This document shows positions 7,836-16,861 of a DNA stretch of 64,000 nucleotides, piece by piece. The notes beneath the pieces were generated by a model. That model did not search any database, was not told where the DNA came from, and saw only the letters and a list, made by a program, of their open reading frames with translations. The stretch covers positions 54,207 through 118,206 of the forward strand of contig DATNCY010000375.1 of the NCBI GenBank assembly GCA_035553375.1. The letters are read 5' to 3'. This DNA comes from JAJPHU01 sp035553375. Lineage in GTDB: Bacteria; Planctomycetota; Planctomycetia; Gemmatales; Gemmataceae. The first letter of the stretch is position 1; every line of letters starts with the position of its first letter. The position numbers and the translations under genes were made by a program.

Positions 7836-8834
7836 TTACTTGCCCGTCTTGTAAGTGGCGGGATCCTTTTCCAGCACTTTCTGAAGCGCTTCCATGGCCG
7901 AGCGTCCGCTGGCGCTTTCGAGCGCCTTGGCGGAGATTTCCTTGACATCGTGATGGGCCTGATCGAGTTGCGTCTTCAAATCGCCGAGTTGAACGGTCGC
8001 CTTTTCCAGAGCTTGCCGCAGCGACGCCACTTCCTGCGCGGCCAATTTGGAAGCCATCTCCGCGTCCTTGGTGGCGAGTACGATCTTGGTTTCGTACTCC
8101 TTTTTCACGGAATTACCGGCGACCGCCGCCGCCGCATTCTCGGCCTTGCGGACAGCATCGGGGATGTTCGCCACCTGCACGCGCAGCTCTTCCAGTTCCT
8201 TCTCGCGTTTCTTCAACTCCTCTTCCCGCTGCGCCCAGTTCTTCTCGAGGATTTCCTGCTTATCGCGATTGGTCTTCTCGCGCTGCGCCATGCCATAGGT
8301 GAAGTCATCCTCAGTCTTTTTACGATCCAGAGTTAAACGATATTGATACTCTTCTTCTGTCCGCGCCCACTGTTTGTTACGCTCCGACTGCTGTTCGGCG
8401 AACTCGCGCTGTTTGCGCGCTTGCTCTTCTTTCCAGGCATCGCGCTGCGCCTCGATCTTGGCGTCGAGATCGTCCAGCGACACGGCACCGGCCTCAATGT
8501 CGTAAAGCTGTTTGAGTTCCTCGCTCTTGAGCTTGATGGCTTCTTCGACATTGCACAGGACTTGCAGTTGTTCGACGAGCTTGGCCGACAGCGCGGCCAG
8601 CGATTTCTGCACTTCCACCTGCGTTGAGGCGATCGTCCCGGATACGCCGTCCATGTTGAGACCGGCGACGGATTGCAAAACGTCCGTCTCGCGGATGGCG
8701 GTGGCTTGGCGGTTTTTCACGCCAGCGATTTTGGGCGTTCCATTGGTGCCGCGCGGCGTTTCATCGTCCGCCGGCTCCAAAGTCTTGACGGTTGTTGGGA
8801 TGTGACGGGTTTTCGGCGGAGGTTGTTTGGCCAT
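7836..8834 (-). CDS. Uncharacterised coiled-coil protein
   Basis: A 332-aa protein with no signal peptide or transmembrane segment. Residues 1-60 are low-complexity and proline/threonine-rich. From about 70 to 315 it is strongly helical and rich in Glu, Lys and Gln, with heptad-like spacing (KNWAQREEELKKREKELE), which suggests a long coiled coil. ATG 8834 is preceded by GAAGGA. It lies upstream of a protein kinase gene on the same strand, so a scaffold or kinase-substrate role is possible but unsupported. The family is not recognised. Generic resemblance to SMC- or Spc7-like helices is compositional only. Confidence 0.75.
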   Translation of the reverse strand: MAKQPPPKTRHIPTTVKTLEPADDETPRGTNGTPKIAGVKNRQATAIRETDVLQSVAGLNMDGVSGTIASTQVEVQKSLAALSAKLVEQLQVLCNVEEAIKLKSEELKQLYDIEAGAVSLDDLDAKIEAQRDAWKEEQARKQREFAEQQSERNKQWARTEEEYQYRLTLDRKKTEDDFTYGMAQREKTNRDKQEILEKNWAQREEELKKREKELEELRVQVANIPDAVRKAENAAAAVAGNSVKKEYETKIVLATKDAEMASKLAAQEVASLRQALEKATVQLGDLKTQLDQAHHDVKEISAKALESASGRSAMEALQKVLEKDPATYKTGK

Positions 8835-9000
8835 GTTGTTGTTTCCTTCGTGATGGGGAGATGCGAGGCGGTCACGCCACCCTGGCGTGAGGCGAACGCC
8901 TCGTTGGTTTCATCAACCAACAAGATCATGTATGTACCATGCTTTCGAGTGCAAAACAAGCATGGCAGTCGGCTTTTTTCGCATTTTCATGGTTTATCGT

Positions 9001-11178
9001 TCACCCCGCGAAAAGCTGCCACCACACGGCGGACTGGCCATGCAGTTCGAGTGCATTGTTGATCGCCGAGAACGGCCGAGAGGTCGAGAAGCCACGCTCA
9101 AGCGGATGCGGCCCCGTCAGGATGGTATGGCGTCGGGCGTCGATCAAACGCTGTTTCTTCAAGCCGGCTTCGCCCCACAGGACGAAAACGATATGCCGCG
9201 GCCAATCGCTCAGGGCGCGAAGGACCGCATCGGTAAACGTCTCCCAGCCTTTGCGTTCGTGCGAACTGGGTTCGCCAGCGCGAACGGTCAGCACGGAGTT
9301 GAGCAGGAACACTCCTTGATGCGTCCACGGAGTCAGATGGCCGGTACTCGGCGGCCAACAGCCCAGATCGTTATGCAGTTCCTCAAACATCCGCACGGCG
9401 GCCGGCATCGGCTTCGCGCCGGGTCGCACCGAAAACGCCAACCCGTCGGCCTGGCCACGATGAGTCGGCGGCTCATCGCCCAAAAGGACCACCTTGACTC
9501 GTTCAATCGGCGTCATGCGGAAGGCGTTGAACACGTCTATTTCGCCGGGGCAAATCGTGTGCGCTTGCCGCTGACTCGCGATGAATTGTTCCAATTTTCG
9601 GTAGTAAGGCAGCGAAAATTGCTCGGCCAGCGCTGCACGCCAACCGGCGGGGAGCAAGGTTCCGTGCCGCAACGATAGGGCATAGGTCATTACGCCGTGC
9701 ATCAGCGAAGAAACATGCGCATGCGGGGTCGAAACAGCCGGTTGATCGGCGGGTTTGTCTTCCTCAATGGAAACCGTTGCGCGGGATTCGACAATCGTGG
9801 GTTTATCCGGAATTATACCGTCTGCAATATCTTGTAATTGCCAGTCGATGGGCGAAACGCCTAATTCCGCAAGGGCGGTATTGACGGCCGAAAATGGTTT
9901 GCTGCCGAAAAATTTGTTGGCGGAAAGCGGCGACGGATGCGCCGCCGTCAGAATACGGTGACGACTCGCATCGATCAGCTTACTCTTCTTTTGCGCGTAA
10001 GCGCCCCACAACACGAACACGATGGGCTGCGGCCGATCATTCAGGGCGCGGATAACCGCATCGGTAAAGGTTTCCCAACCGTGGTCTTTGTGCGAGTTGG
10101 GCTGGTGCGCGCGCACGGTGAGGACGGCGTTGAGCAGCATGACGCCCTGCTCGGCCCACGGTGTCAGATGGCCCTTAGTGGGGATGTCGCAATCGAGATC
10201 GTTTTTCAATTCCTTGAAGATATTGACCAGCGAGGGCGGCGCTTTCACGCCCGGTTTGACTGAGAAACATAAACCGTGCGCCTGGCCGTCGTCGTGATAG
10301 GGATCTTGGCCTAGCAACAGCACCTTCACCCGATCGTAGGGCGTTAACTTGAAGGCGTTGAAGACATCGTCTTCCGGCGGGAACACCGTATGCGCCGCAC
10401 GCTCGGCGGCCACGAATGCGCTCAATTCCTGGAAGTAGTCCTTCTGCACTTCGTCACCGAGGACGCTCCGCCAATCGTCGGGGAGTTGATCGGCAAGCGT
10501 GCCGTTCGCATCCACCGTCGCGGTTTCGTCGGCGGCGTCCAGGCCGCGTTTCGGGCAAAGATCGTGCAAAATGCACTTGGTACAATTGGGTTGATGGGCC
10601 GTGCAGGTATAACGGCCAAGCAGCACCAAGGCCGGCCCGAAATGAATCCATTCCTTTTGAGGGATGATCCGCATCAAATCCTGTTCAATGCGTTCCGGTT
10701 TCGGCCGTTCGCTCAGTCCGAGGCGCTGACTGACGCGGGCCACATGCGTATCGACGATGACGCCGCTGGGCAAGCGGAAAGCGTTGTTGAGAACCACGTT
10801 CGCGGTCTTCCGCGCCACGCCCGGCAGCGTAATCATCTCCTCCATCGTTCGCGGCACTTCTCCGGCGAATCGCTTGACTAATTCCTGACCGACGGCACGG
10901 ATGGTCTGAGCTTTTTTCTGATAGAAACCAGTGAGACGGACGTAGCCTTCTAACTCGGTCTGCTCGGCCTCAGCATAGGCTTTGGCATCGGGGTAGCGTG
11001 CGAACAGCGCCGGCGTCACCTGATTGACGCGCTCGTCGGTGCATTGGGCGGCGAGGATGGTGGCGACGAGCAGTTGCAGCGGATTGTCCCAGTTCAACTC
11101 ATAGCGAGCATTCGGATAGGTTTCGTGCAGACGTTCGAGAAGGGTCGGAATCTTCGTGAGCGCGGATGAAGACGACAT
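9001..11178 (-). CDS. Endonuclease III - uracil-DNA glycosylase - degenerate UDG fusion
   Basis: One uninterrupted 725-aa frame (ATG 11178, GGAGAA upstream) with three base-excision-repair modules. Residues 1-210 are endonuclease III: helix-hairpin-helix LPGVARKTANVV with catalytic Lys124, Asp143 in IVDTHV, and a [4Fe-4S] loop at C192, C199, C202 and C208 (C-X6-C-X2-C-X5-C). Residues 230-450 are a family-1 uracil-DNA glycosylase: GQDPYH at 290-295, Asn350 in LLNAVLTV and HPSPLSA from 414. Residues 500-725 are a second UDG fold in which motif A is GDEPPT (567-572), Asn627 is kept, and the intercalation loop is HPLERG (691-696). The catalytic Asp becomes Glu and Tyr becomes Pro, so this copy may be inactive or have changed specificity. 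The enzymes normally excise oxidised pyrimidines and uracil. Confidence 0.93.
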   Translation of the reverse strand: MSSSSALTKIPTLLERLHETYPNARYELNWDNPLQLLVATILAAQCTDERVNQVTPALFARYPDAKAYAEAEQTELEGYVRLTGFYQKKAQTIRAVGQELVKRFAGEVPRTMEEMITLPGVARKTANVVLNNAFRLPSGVIVDTHVARVSQRLGLSERPKPERIEQDLMRIIPQKEWIHFGPALVLLGRYTCTAHQPNCTKCILHDLCPKRGLDAADETATVDANGTLADQLPDDWRSVLGDEVQKDYFQELSAFVAAERAAHTVFPPEDDVFNAFKLTPYDRVKVLLLGQDPYHDDGQAHGLCFSVKPGVKAPPSLVNIFKELKNDLDCDIPTKGHLTPWAEQGVMLLNAVLTVRAHQPNSHKDHGWETFTDAVIRALNDRPQPIVFVLWGAYAQKKSKLIDASRHRILTAAHPSPLSANKFFGSKPFSAVNTALAELGVSPIDWQLQDIADGIIPDKPTIVESRATVSIEEDKPADQPAVSTPHAHVSSLMHGVMTYALSLRHGTLLPAGWRAALAEQFSLPYYRKLEQFIASQRQAHTICPGEIDVFNAFRMTPIERVKVVLLGDEPPTHRGQADGLAFSVRPGAKPMPAAVRMFEELHNDLGCWPPSTGHLTPWTHQGVFLLNSVLTVRAGEPSSHERKGWETFTDAVLRALSDWPRHIVFVLWGEAGLKKQRLIDARRHTILTGPHPLERGFSTSRPFSAINNALELHGQSAVWWQLFAG

Positions 11179-11327
11179 GGTGCTTCTCCTGGAGCGCGGG
11201 AGGGATACGAGTAGTCCAGTGGAAAAGTGATTATACTCGTTCGATCAGCGAGGAGCATAGCCTCGCTTTCGATCTCAACGACGTTATCCTGAAGAAGCAT
11301 TTCGTTATCGTTCAGGGATTAAAAGCT

Positions 11328-12659
11328 ATGGACATTGAATGGAGCGATATTGCCGTAACAATTTTATGGCTCCTGGTTTTGGTCGGTGCGGGAGCTTTCG
11401 CTTACTGCATCCTGTTCTGGGACCGTCTCGCGTCGGGGGATGATCCCGAACGGGTCAAGAAGGGCTGGATTTTTCGGATAGCGATAGTGTTCAACTATGC
11501 GTTGGTGATTGGGGTTCCGGCCATAATGCTGGTTGGTTTCGTCCCCGTCATGTCGGAGGCGAAGCATCTGGGCCTCACACCGCAGGACATGGACCTGGCG
11601 CGGCAATATTCCGATACACGCGAACGACTCCCCGCTCTCAACGGTTATCTGCCTCGGTTGGACCAGGCTCTCGACAAACCTTCAGCTCCAATCTGGGGAC
11701 AAGTCAAAGCCTACGTAATCCCTCAACTTGGCGGTGAGCCGCGCTTCAACCGTGACCTTTGGAGGGCGCTGATCGACTGGGGCCGACAAATCGAGCAGAA
11801 CCGTGGAGACTCCGATGCGGTCGTGCCGGAGACACGGGCAATCCGGGCCGCGCTCGCTCGCCTCATCGGAGGCGATGACTTGCCCGAACGGATCGCGACG
11901 TTTCGCCAGCGCTGCGGCGAATCAACTGTGAAAAAGACTTCGCGCGACCCCTCCGTCGTGGACACGTATGTACGTTACGCGATGACGCTCCATGTCTTCT
12001 ATCCCAACGAGGATATTGCCTACCTCGCATTCGCGGACGGATTTCGCCGCCGCCCGATGCACAGTAACATCATGATGGCCATGGTTTCGCTATTGATGGC
12101 TGCCCTGGTAATAGTCCTCGCTCTGTTTATTCAACGCGGGACGCGCGTGCTGAGCGTCCGCTTGCTGGGAAACCTATTAGGGTTGGAGAGAAGCACGCTT
12201 TTCCGCCAATTTGAACACGAAGCCTTCAATCCATACCGTTTCCTGCTCGGTTTCGCCATCATCTTTCCGATGACGGCCCTGTTCGCTTGGATAGCCATTG
12301 AGCCGTACTACGTACTTGCCTACCGGCAGCCGTGGTCGTACTTCACGGCCGTGGCCTGGAACGTGTTGATAGGAGGCGTGCTGGTCGAGACCTTGGGCAA
12401 TGTTTTGTCCGTTGTTCTCATCCGCTGTGGACGCGATCCGCTGCGGATGGTGCTGGATAACCTCATCGTTGCCGCCCTTTCGGTGCCCCTCCTGCTTTAC
12501 TTCCAGAATAGCTGGTATGCCATAGTTGCCGGGATAGCGTTGGGCATCTTACAGAGCATCGCCGAGAAGATCACGGTTCGGTATGCCTCGCGAAGAATGC
12601 GGATATCGCCCCAGGTAGAGCTAGACCGGCCAAAGGTTCGGGAGTCCTTTCTTCCTTGA
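11328..12659 (+). CDS. Multi-pass membrane protein of unknown function
   Basis: A 443-aa protein from ATG 11328. Two hydrophobic helices lie near the N-terminus (about residues 10-30, VTILWLLVLVGAGAFAYCIL, and 50-70). A hydrophilic domain of about 160 residues follows, rich in Arg and Asp, and then four or five more transmembrane helices (MAMVSLLMAALVIVLALF and onwards). The topology suggests an extracytoplasmic or cytoplasmic insert between a helical pair and a C-terminal membrane bundle. No family motif is recognised. It is divergently transcribed from the repair fusion gene, with about 150 bp between their starts. The C-terminal PQVELDRPKVRESFLP is charged and probably cytoplasmic. Confidence 0.7.
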   Translation: MDIEWSDIAVTILWLLVLVGAGAFAYCILFWDRLASGDDPERVKKGWIFRIAIVFNYALVIGVPAIMLVGFVPVMSEAKHLGLTPQDMDLARQYSDTRERLPALNGYLPRLDQALDKPSAPIWGQVKAYVIPQLGGEPRFNRDLWRALIDWGRQIEQNRGDSDAVVPETRAIRAALARLIGGDDLPERIATFRQRCGESTVKKTSRDPSVVDTYVRYAMTLHVFYPNEDIAYLAFADGFRRRPMHSNIMMAMVSLLMAALVIVLALFIQRGTRVLSVRLLGNLLGLERSTLFRQFEHEAFNPYRFLLGFAIIFPMTALFAWIAIEPYYVLAYRQPWSYFTAVAWNVLIGGVLVETLGNVLSVVLIRCGRDPLRMVLDNLIVAALSVPLLLYFQNSWYAIVAGIALGILQSIAEKITVRYASRRMRISPQVELDRPKVRESFLP

Positions 12660-12724
12660 CGATCAGCTCCATCGACATGGGCCATCGGGATTGTCCGCGA
12701 TCGTCACACGCCCTCTATCGCGGA

Positions 12725-13759
12725 CTACGCCGGTGCGCTTTCGATCACATGAATCACCGATGCCGTCGGCACGATACGTTCCAGGCGGAAACCGGCGCTG
12801 GCCAGCAACTCACGATACTCTGATTCCGTGCGTTCCATGCCTCCGGGGATGACCAACATCGTCAGATCGAGAAACTTGGCAAAACAGGGATCGTTGCCGG
12901 CTGGAATAACGCTCTCGACCAGCAGCAGTTTGGCCGACGACGGCATGATCTTGCGGCAATTGCGTAGAATCGTGCGGCATTGCTCGTCATTCCAATCGTG
13001 AATGATGTGGCGCATCAAGTAGGCGTCGCCGCCCGAAGGAGCCGTCTGGAAAAAGTCGCCGGGTGTCAGGGTACAGCGATCTTCCAGGCCCGCCGCCTTC
13101 ACATTGGCCCGCGCGCGCTCGATGACATCGGGACGATCGAACAGCACGCCGCGCAGCGCCGGATGGCGCTGGAGCGTCGCCAGCAGCAGACTGCCATTAC
13201 CGCCACCGACATCGATCAGGGTGCCGAACTTGCTGAAATCGTAGGCGTCGAGCATGGCCTTCGTCTCGGTGCCGTGGACGCCGACCATGCCCTCGTCGAA
13301 GATGCGTGCTTGTCGCGGATGGGCCGCGAGATACTGAAAAATCGGCTGGCCATAGATCTTCTCGAAAGCTGTTTGTCCGGTTTGGACGCTGTAGAGCAAT
13401 TCGCCCCAGCAGCGATAATGCTCTTCGCCGTTCATAATCGCCATTGAACGCTGCGAATGAGGAGCATCGCTACGCAGACACTCACCTAGCGGCGTCAGGG
13501 CGAAGCGCTCTTGCGCATCCTCAACGAAGACGCCTTCGCTGGCCAATGCCCGCAGCAAGCGATACAGCGAACGGGCATGGGTGCCGGTAGCTTCGGCGAG
13601 GCGAGCGGCGGTTTGTGGCCCATCCTTGAGCAGATCGGCGACGCCGAGATGAGCGGCGACGTGGAGAGCCTGCGAAATCCAGTAGCTTGTCAGCATCCGA
13701 ACCATCACGGCTTGCGGAGCGGGAGCAGCGGACGCGGCGATGGGTGGGGTTGCGGCCAT
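12725..13759 (-). CDS. O-methyltransferase (plant/CrtF-type)
   Basis: A 344-aa protein. Residues 20-110 are a winged-helix dimerisation domain (YWISQALHVAAHLGVADLL, LYRLLRALASEGVF). The C-terminal part is an O-methyltransferase with the SAM motif LIDVGGGNGSLLLATL near residue 185, and MRHIIHDWNDEQCRTIL, whose His is the usual catalytic base region of this family. Members methylate hydroxyl groups on small aromatic or carotenoid compounds; the substrate is unknown here. ATG 13759 has AAGGAG 7-8 nt upstream. The gene overlaps the 3' end of the ABC exporter gene by 55 nt, so it is translationally coupled to it. That suggests a modified small molecule that is then exported, but this is inference. 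Confidence 0.88.
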   Translation of the reverse strand: MAATPPIAASAAPAPQAVMVRMLTSYWISQALHVAAHLGVADLLKDGPQTAARLAEATGTHARSLYRLLRALASEGVFVEDAQERFALTPLGECLRSDAPHSQRSMAIMNGEEHYRCWGELLYSVQTGQTAFEKIYGQPIFQYLAAHPRQARIFDEGMVGVHGTETKAMLDAYDFSKFGTLIDVGGGNGSLLLATLQRHPALRGVLFDRPDVIERARANVKAAGLEDRCTLTPGDFFQTAPSGGDAYLMRHIIHDWNDEQCRTILRNCRKIMPSSAKLLLVESVIPAGNDPCFAKFLDLTMLVIPGGMERTESEYRELLASAGFRLERIVPTASVIHVIESAPA

Positions 13760-15627
13760 GTGTCGTTCTCCTTTGCCTCGGGCGTCGGACTTCCTGTGAG
13801 GTCCAGTTGCAGCTGCGAGAGCGTGCGGTACACGCCCTCCTCACGCTGAATCAGTTCGGCGTGCGTGCCGGACTCGACCGTGCAACCGTCCTTGATAACC
13901 ACGATACGATCCGCGCTGCGCACGGTCGAGAGGCGATGCGCGATGATAAGCGAAGTGCGGCCTTCCATGAGACGATCGAGCGCTTGCAGCACCAAACTCT
14001 CGCTGGCCGAATCGAGCGAGCTGGTGGCCTCATCGAGCAGGAGAATGGCCGGATCGCGCAGAATGGCGCGCGCGATGGCCACACGCTGGCGCTGGCCGCC
14101 GGATAGCTGCACGCCGCGTTCGCCGACGCGCGTTTGATAGCCTTCAGGGAACGAGCGAATGAACTCATCGGCGTTCGCCTGCCGTGCCGCGGCGACGATC
14201 TCGGCCTCGCTCGCGTCTGGCCGGCCATAGGCGATATTCTCCGCGATGGTGCCGCCGAAAAGCAGGACATCTTGAGGCACAATCGCCATTTGGCCGCGTA
14301 GCTCGCGTAAACCGTAATCCTGGGCGTTTCGGCCATCAATGCGAATCTGGCCGGCTTCCGGCTCATAGAAACGCATGAGCAAAGAAACAATCGTGGATTT
14401 CCCTGCGCCGCTCGGTCCCACCAGCGCGACGCGCTGCCCCGGTTCAATGTTCAGACAAATATCACGCAACACCTGCACCTCAGGGCGCGACGGATAGCGA
14501 AAGGCGACGTGTTCAAAGACGATTTCGCCGCGCAATCGCTCCTCCGAACCATGCGTGTCCGCGCGCGGAGCGACTGGTTCCGGTTCTTCGCGCAGCAGTT
14601 CGCGGACGCGATGAGTCGCGCCGAGAGTGCGCTGCAGCTGGCTATAAAGTTCCGCAAACGATCCCATCGCGCCGGCGACGAAGAGCGTGTAGATCATGAA
14701 GCTAGTCAGTTCGCCCGGCGATAAGTCACCGCTCACAACGAGGCGCGAACCGTACCACAGGACCAGCACGACGGCACCGAACAGGGCGAAGATGACGAAA
14801 GACGAGAACGCGCCGCGATAGCGTGCGCCGCGCAGAACCACCGCGAGATAAGCCGCGAGCGCGCTCCGATAGCGCTGTTCCTCGTGGTTTTCGTTGGTGA
14901 ACGCTTTGACGCTGGCGACGCCTTGCAGGGTCTCCTCGACGATGACATTGCTGTCGGCGAGACGGTCCTGAGCTTGGCGCGAATTGCGGCGGAGGATGCG
15001 TCCGAACACGACGGCGAGAGTAATCAGCGCGGGAAATGCAGCCAGCATGACGAACGTCAGCCGCACCGAGGTTAGGGCGATGAGGACGATGCCGCCGGCG
15101 AAAAAGATAAGCTGGCGCAGCAAGTGCGGCACGGCGCTGACGATGGTATCGAGAATTTGTGTCAGGTCGGCGGAGAGCCGGCTGGCCAGTTCGCCGACGC
15201 GCCGCCGCACATGGAACGCCATCGGCAGACGGATGAGCCGGGCGTAAGTATCACGCCGTAGATCGGCCAAGCTGCGCTCGGATACCTCGATGAACCATAG
15301 CGACTGTACGAACGATAGCGCGGCTTGCATGCCCAGCAAAGCGACGAGGGCGAGCGCGATGCCGTTGACATTGTCGTGCCAGGGCAACGGCGTGGCCATG
15401 TCGCGGGCGGTGATGGCGCTGTTGACCAAGCGGCCGACGAGATACGGAAAGGCCAGACCGCACAGGCTGGATAAAAACAAGGCGACGAGAGCGGCGGCGA
15501 ATTTGAAGGCGTAGGGACGCAAATAGCGCACGAGTTGGCCCGCCTCACGGAGACTCGTGCCGCTGAGGGCCACGGCCGGAAGATCCTCGGTTTCCTCGTG
15601 GCGAGCGTGGCGCGAATGCCGGGGCAT
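13705..15627 (-). CDS. ABC exporter, fused permease-ATPase (MsbA/multidrug type)
   Basis: A 640-aa half-transporter. The ATG at 15627 has AGGA about 9 nt upstream; a TTG nine bases earlier is the alternative. Six transmembrane helices lie within about residues 35-330. The nucleotide-binding domain has Walker A GPSGAGKST, signature LSGGQRQRVAIARAI, Walker B ILLLDEATSSLD and the switch IIAHRLSTVRSAD, so it is complete. It should homodimerise in the inner membrane and export a lipid, drug or peptide. The reading frame overlaps the start of the O-methyltransferase gene by 55 nt, and that overlap encodes its proline-rich tail. The truncated toxin remnant lies just upstream. Confidence 0.92.
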   Translation of the reverse strand: MPRHSRHARHEETEDLPAVALSGTSLREAGQLVRYLRPYAFKFAAALVALFLSSLCGLAFPYLVGRLVNSAITARDMATPLPWHDNVNGIALALVALLGMQAALSFVQSLWFIEVSERSLADLRRDTYARLIRLPMAFHVRRRVGELASRLSADLTQILDTIVSAVPHLLRQLIFFAGGIVLIALTSVRLTFVMLAAFPALITLAVVFGRILRRNSRQAQDRLADSNVIVEETLQGVASVKAFTNENHEEQRYRSALAAYLAVVLRGARYRGAFSSFVIFALFGAVVLVLWYGSRLVVSGDLSPGELTSFMIYTLFVAGAMGSFAELYSQLQRTLGATHRVRELLREEPEPVAPRADTHGSEERLRGEIVFEHVAFRYPSRPEVQVLRDICLNIEPGQRVALVGPSGAGKSTIVSLLMRFYEPEAGQIRIDGRNAQDYGLRELRGQMAIVPQDVLLFGGTIAENIAYGRPDASEAEIVAAARQANADEFIRSFPEGYQTRVGERGVQLSGGQRQRVAIARAILRDPAILLLDEATSSLDSASESLVLQALDRLMEGRTSLIIAHRLSTVRSADRIVVIKDGCTVESGTHAELIQREEGVYRTLSQLQLDLTGSPTPEAKENDTWPQPHPSPRPLLPLRKP

Positions 15628-15713
15628 TAGGAGCAATCCTCGGTTCGGTGGGGCGAACTCGGCTTGCTCCTATTCTAAACAGTTCCACACCAAGCGGTGG
15701 GGTAGGGCGGGGC

Positions 15714-15781
15714 GACAAATCGATCGCCTTGCCGTTCTTCTCGAAACGGATGACGACGTTGGTGTCAACCATCAATCCCAT
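15714..15781 (-). pseudogene. Truncated VapC-like PIN toxin remnant
   Basis: ATG 15781 opens a frame that reads MGLMVDTNVVIRFEKNG and then AIDL. This is the first strand and helix of a PIN ribonuclease, including its first metal-binding Asp. After about 22 residues the similarity stops and the frame runs into unrelated Pro/Arg-rich sequence ahead of the ABC gene, so the rest of the toxin (about 110 aa) is missing. The start overlaps the antitoxin stop, the usual toxin-antitoxin coupling. It is a deletion remnant unless the fragment is kept for another reason. Confidence 0.6.
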
Positions 15782-16173
15782 GAGTTCGCCTCCGCCGGGA
15801 ATTCCGCGCGGATCGCGCGAACATCGTGCGCGAATTCTTCGACATCCTCAGCCAAGGCGGGAAGATTTTGCAGGAAGAAATTCAATTTCTCGACTGTGAG
15901 AGGAGATGCCGGCAGAAGCTCAATCGTGAGGCGCACTTCGGCATGCGCGGGCAAATGGAGCGGTTGCGTCGGCTTCAGCATCCCGTCTTCAAATGTCGCC
16001 GTGATCGTTTGCATCATGATAACTCTTGGTTCGGCGTGGACCGCCGACTCCTTCGCATGGTGTTGTACTTCCCCGATCCACAGTGGCGTGCCCGCCCTGC
16101 TAAGGAGCGCCTCACCTTCGTCAAATAGATGAACAACCTCCGTATCGATCTCATCAGGAAGCGACTCGGCCAT
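15772..16173 (-). CDS. DUF104/AF2212-like antitoxin with N-terminal extension
   Basis: The frame encodes 133 aa. Residues 54-85 (MQTITATFEDGMLKPTQPLH, VRLTIELL) match the beta-rich AF2212/DUF104 antitoxin family, which is usually 60-80 aa and partners a PIN toxin. An internal start at 16017 would give an antitoxin of normal size. However, ATG 16173 is preceded by an excellent AAGGAGG, so the longer protein is probably made. The 52-residue extension (MAESLPDEIDTEVVHLFDEG at its start) is acidic and unrecognised. The partner toxin directly downstream is truncated, leaving an orphan antitoxin. Confidence 0.7.
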   Translation of the reverse strand: MAESLPDEIDTEVVHLFDEGEALLSRAGTPLWIGEVQHHAKESAVHAEPRVIMMQTITATFEDGMLKPTQPLHLPAHAEVRLTIELLPASPLTVEKLNFFLQNLPALAEDVEEFAHDVRAIRAEFPAEANSWD

Positions 16174-16220
16174 CTCGATTCCTCCTTACACGGGGATGGG
16201 CGCTGAACTCTAAGAAACCG

Positions 16221-16838
16221 TTATTCGCGTGGCCGATCCGTTGCGGCGCTTTGTTCGACGCAATTCTCCCGGGCGTAGCGATCAACCACTTCCATGAATC
16301 CATCCGCCCCTTCCTCCCGTTCGAGGGCGGCGAAGAATCGTTCGTCATGAGCAGTGAAGTCGCGGAACTCTTCGCTGCCAGGAAGCTTCAGCAGCTGATT
16401 ACGAACCTGCAACTCCCGCGGGAACTCAGGCCCAAAAACCGCGTTCGCCTCTGCAAGCGTCTCTGCGCACTCTGGCATCCCGAGCGCTCGGAAGCCATCG
16501 ACCGCTTCCGGGGCGAGGATGCCGTGCGATAGGTGGTAAAACAGCAGAAGCCCGCTCGGGAAAGCGTCGATCCAGCAAGCGTGTGCGGTGAACAGATATC
16601 GCACTTGCACGGGAAGTTCTGCGAGCCACTCCAGGACGCCTGGCACGCCCTCCTCCATGTATCGCGCGTGGAAGACCTTGTAGAGCGGAATAACTACACG
16701 CTCACAGTCATCGCCAGGAATCCCAAGACGGTCCATCGACGCTCTTGGCTCCTTTCGCTGAACGAACCAGTTCAGCAGCCGGGCGGCCTGCTTGGGCAGC
16801 ATGTCGTGGAAAGCCGTCATTGCCGCCCGGTCTACCAC
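16221..16838 (-). CDS. DUF4375-like protein
   Basis: A 205-aa protein with no signal or membrane segment. The central part (ACWIDAFPSGLLLFYHLSHG, then VDGFRALGMPECAETLAEAN) resembles the DMP19/DUF4375 family, in which a conserved core with aromatic and Gly residues precedes an alanine-rich helix. The family has no established biochemical role. It lies 24 nt downstream of the next gene on the same strand, so the two may be co-transcribed. It is cytoplasmic by prediction. The family assignment is from pattern only and moderately sure. Confidence 0.65.
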   Translation of the reverse strand: MVDRAAMTAFHDMLPKQAARLLNWFVQRKEPRASMDRLGIPGDDCERVVIPLYKVFHARYMEEGVPGVLEWLAELPVQVRYLFTAHACWIDAFPSGLLLFYHLSHGILAPEAVDGFRALGMPECAETLAEANAVFGPEFPRELQVRNQLLKLPGSEEFRDFTAHDERFFAALEREEGADGFMEVVDRYARENCVEQSAATDRPRE

Positions 16839-16861
16839 AGCGCCTGATTCAGCCCGACTGT

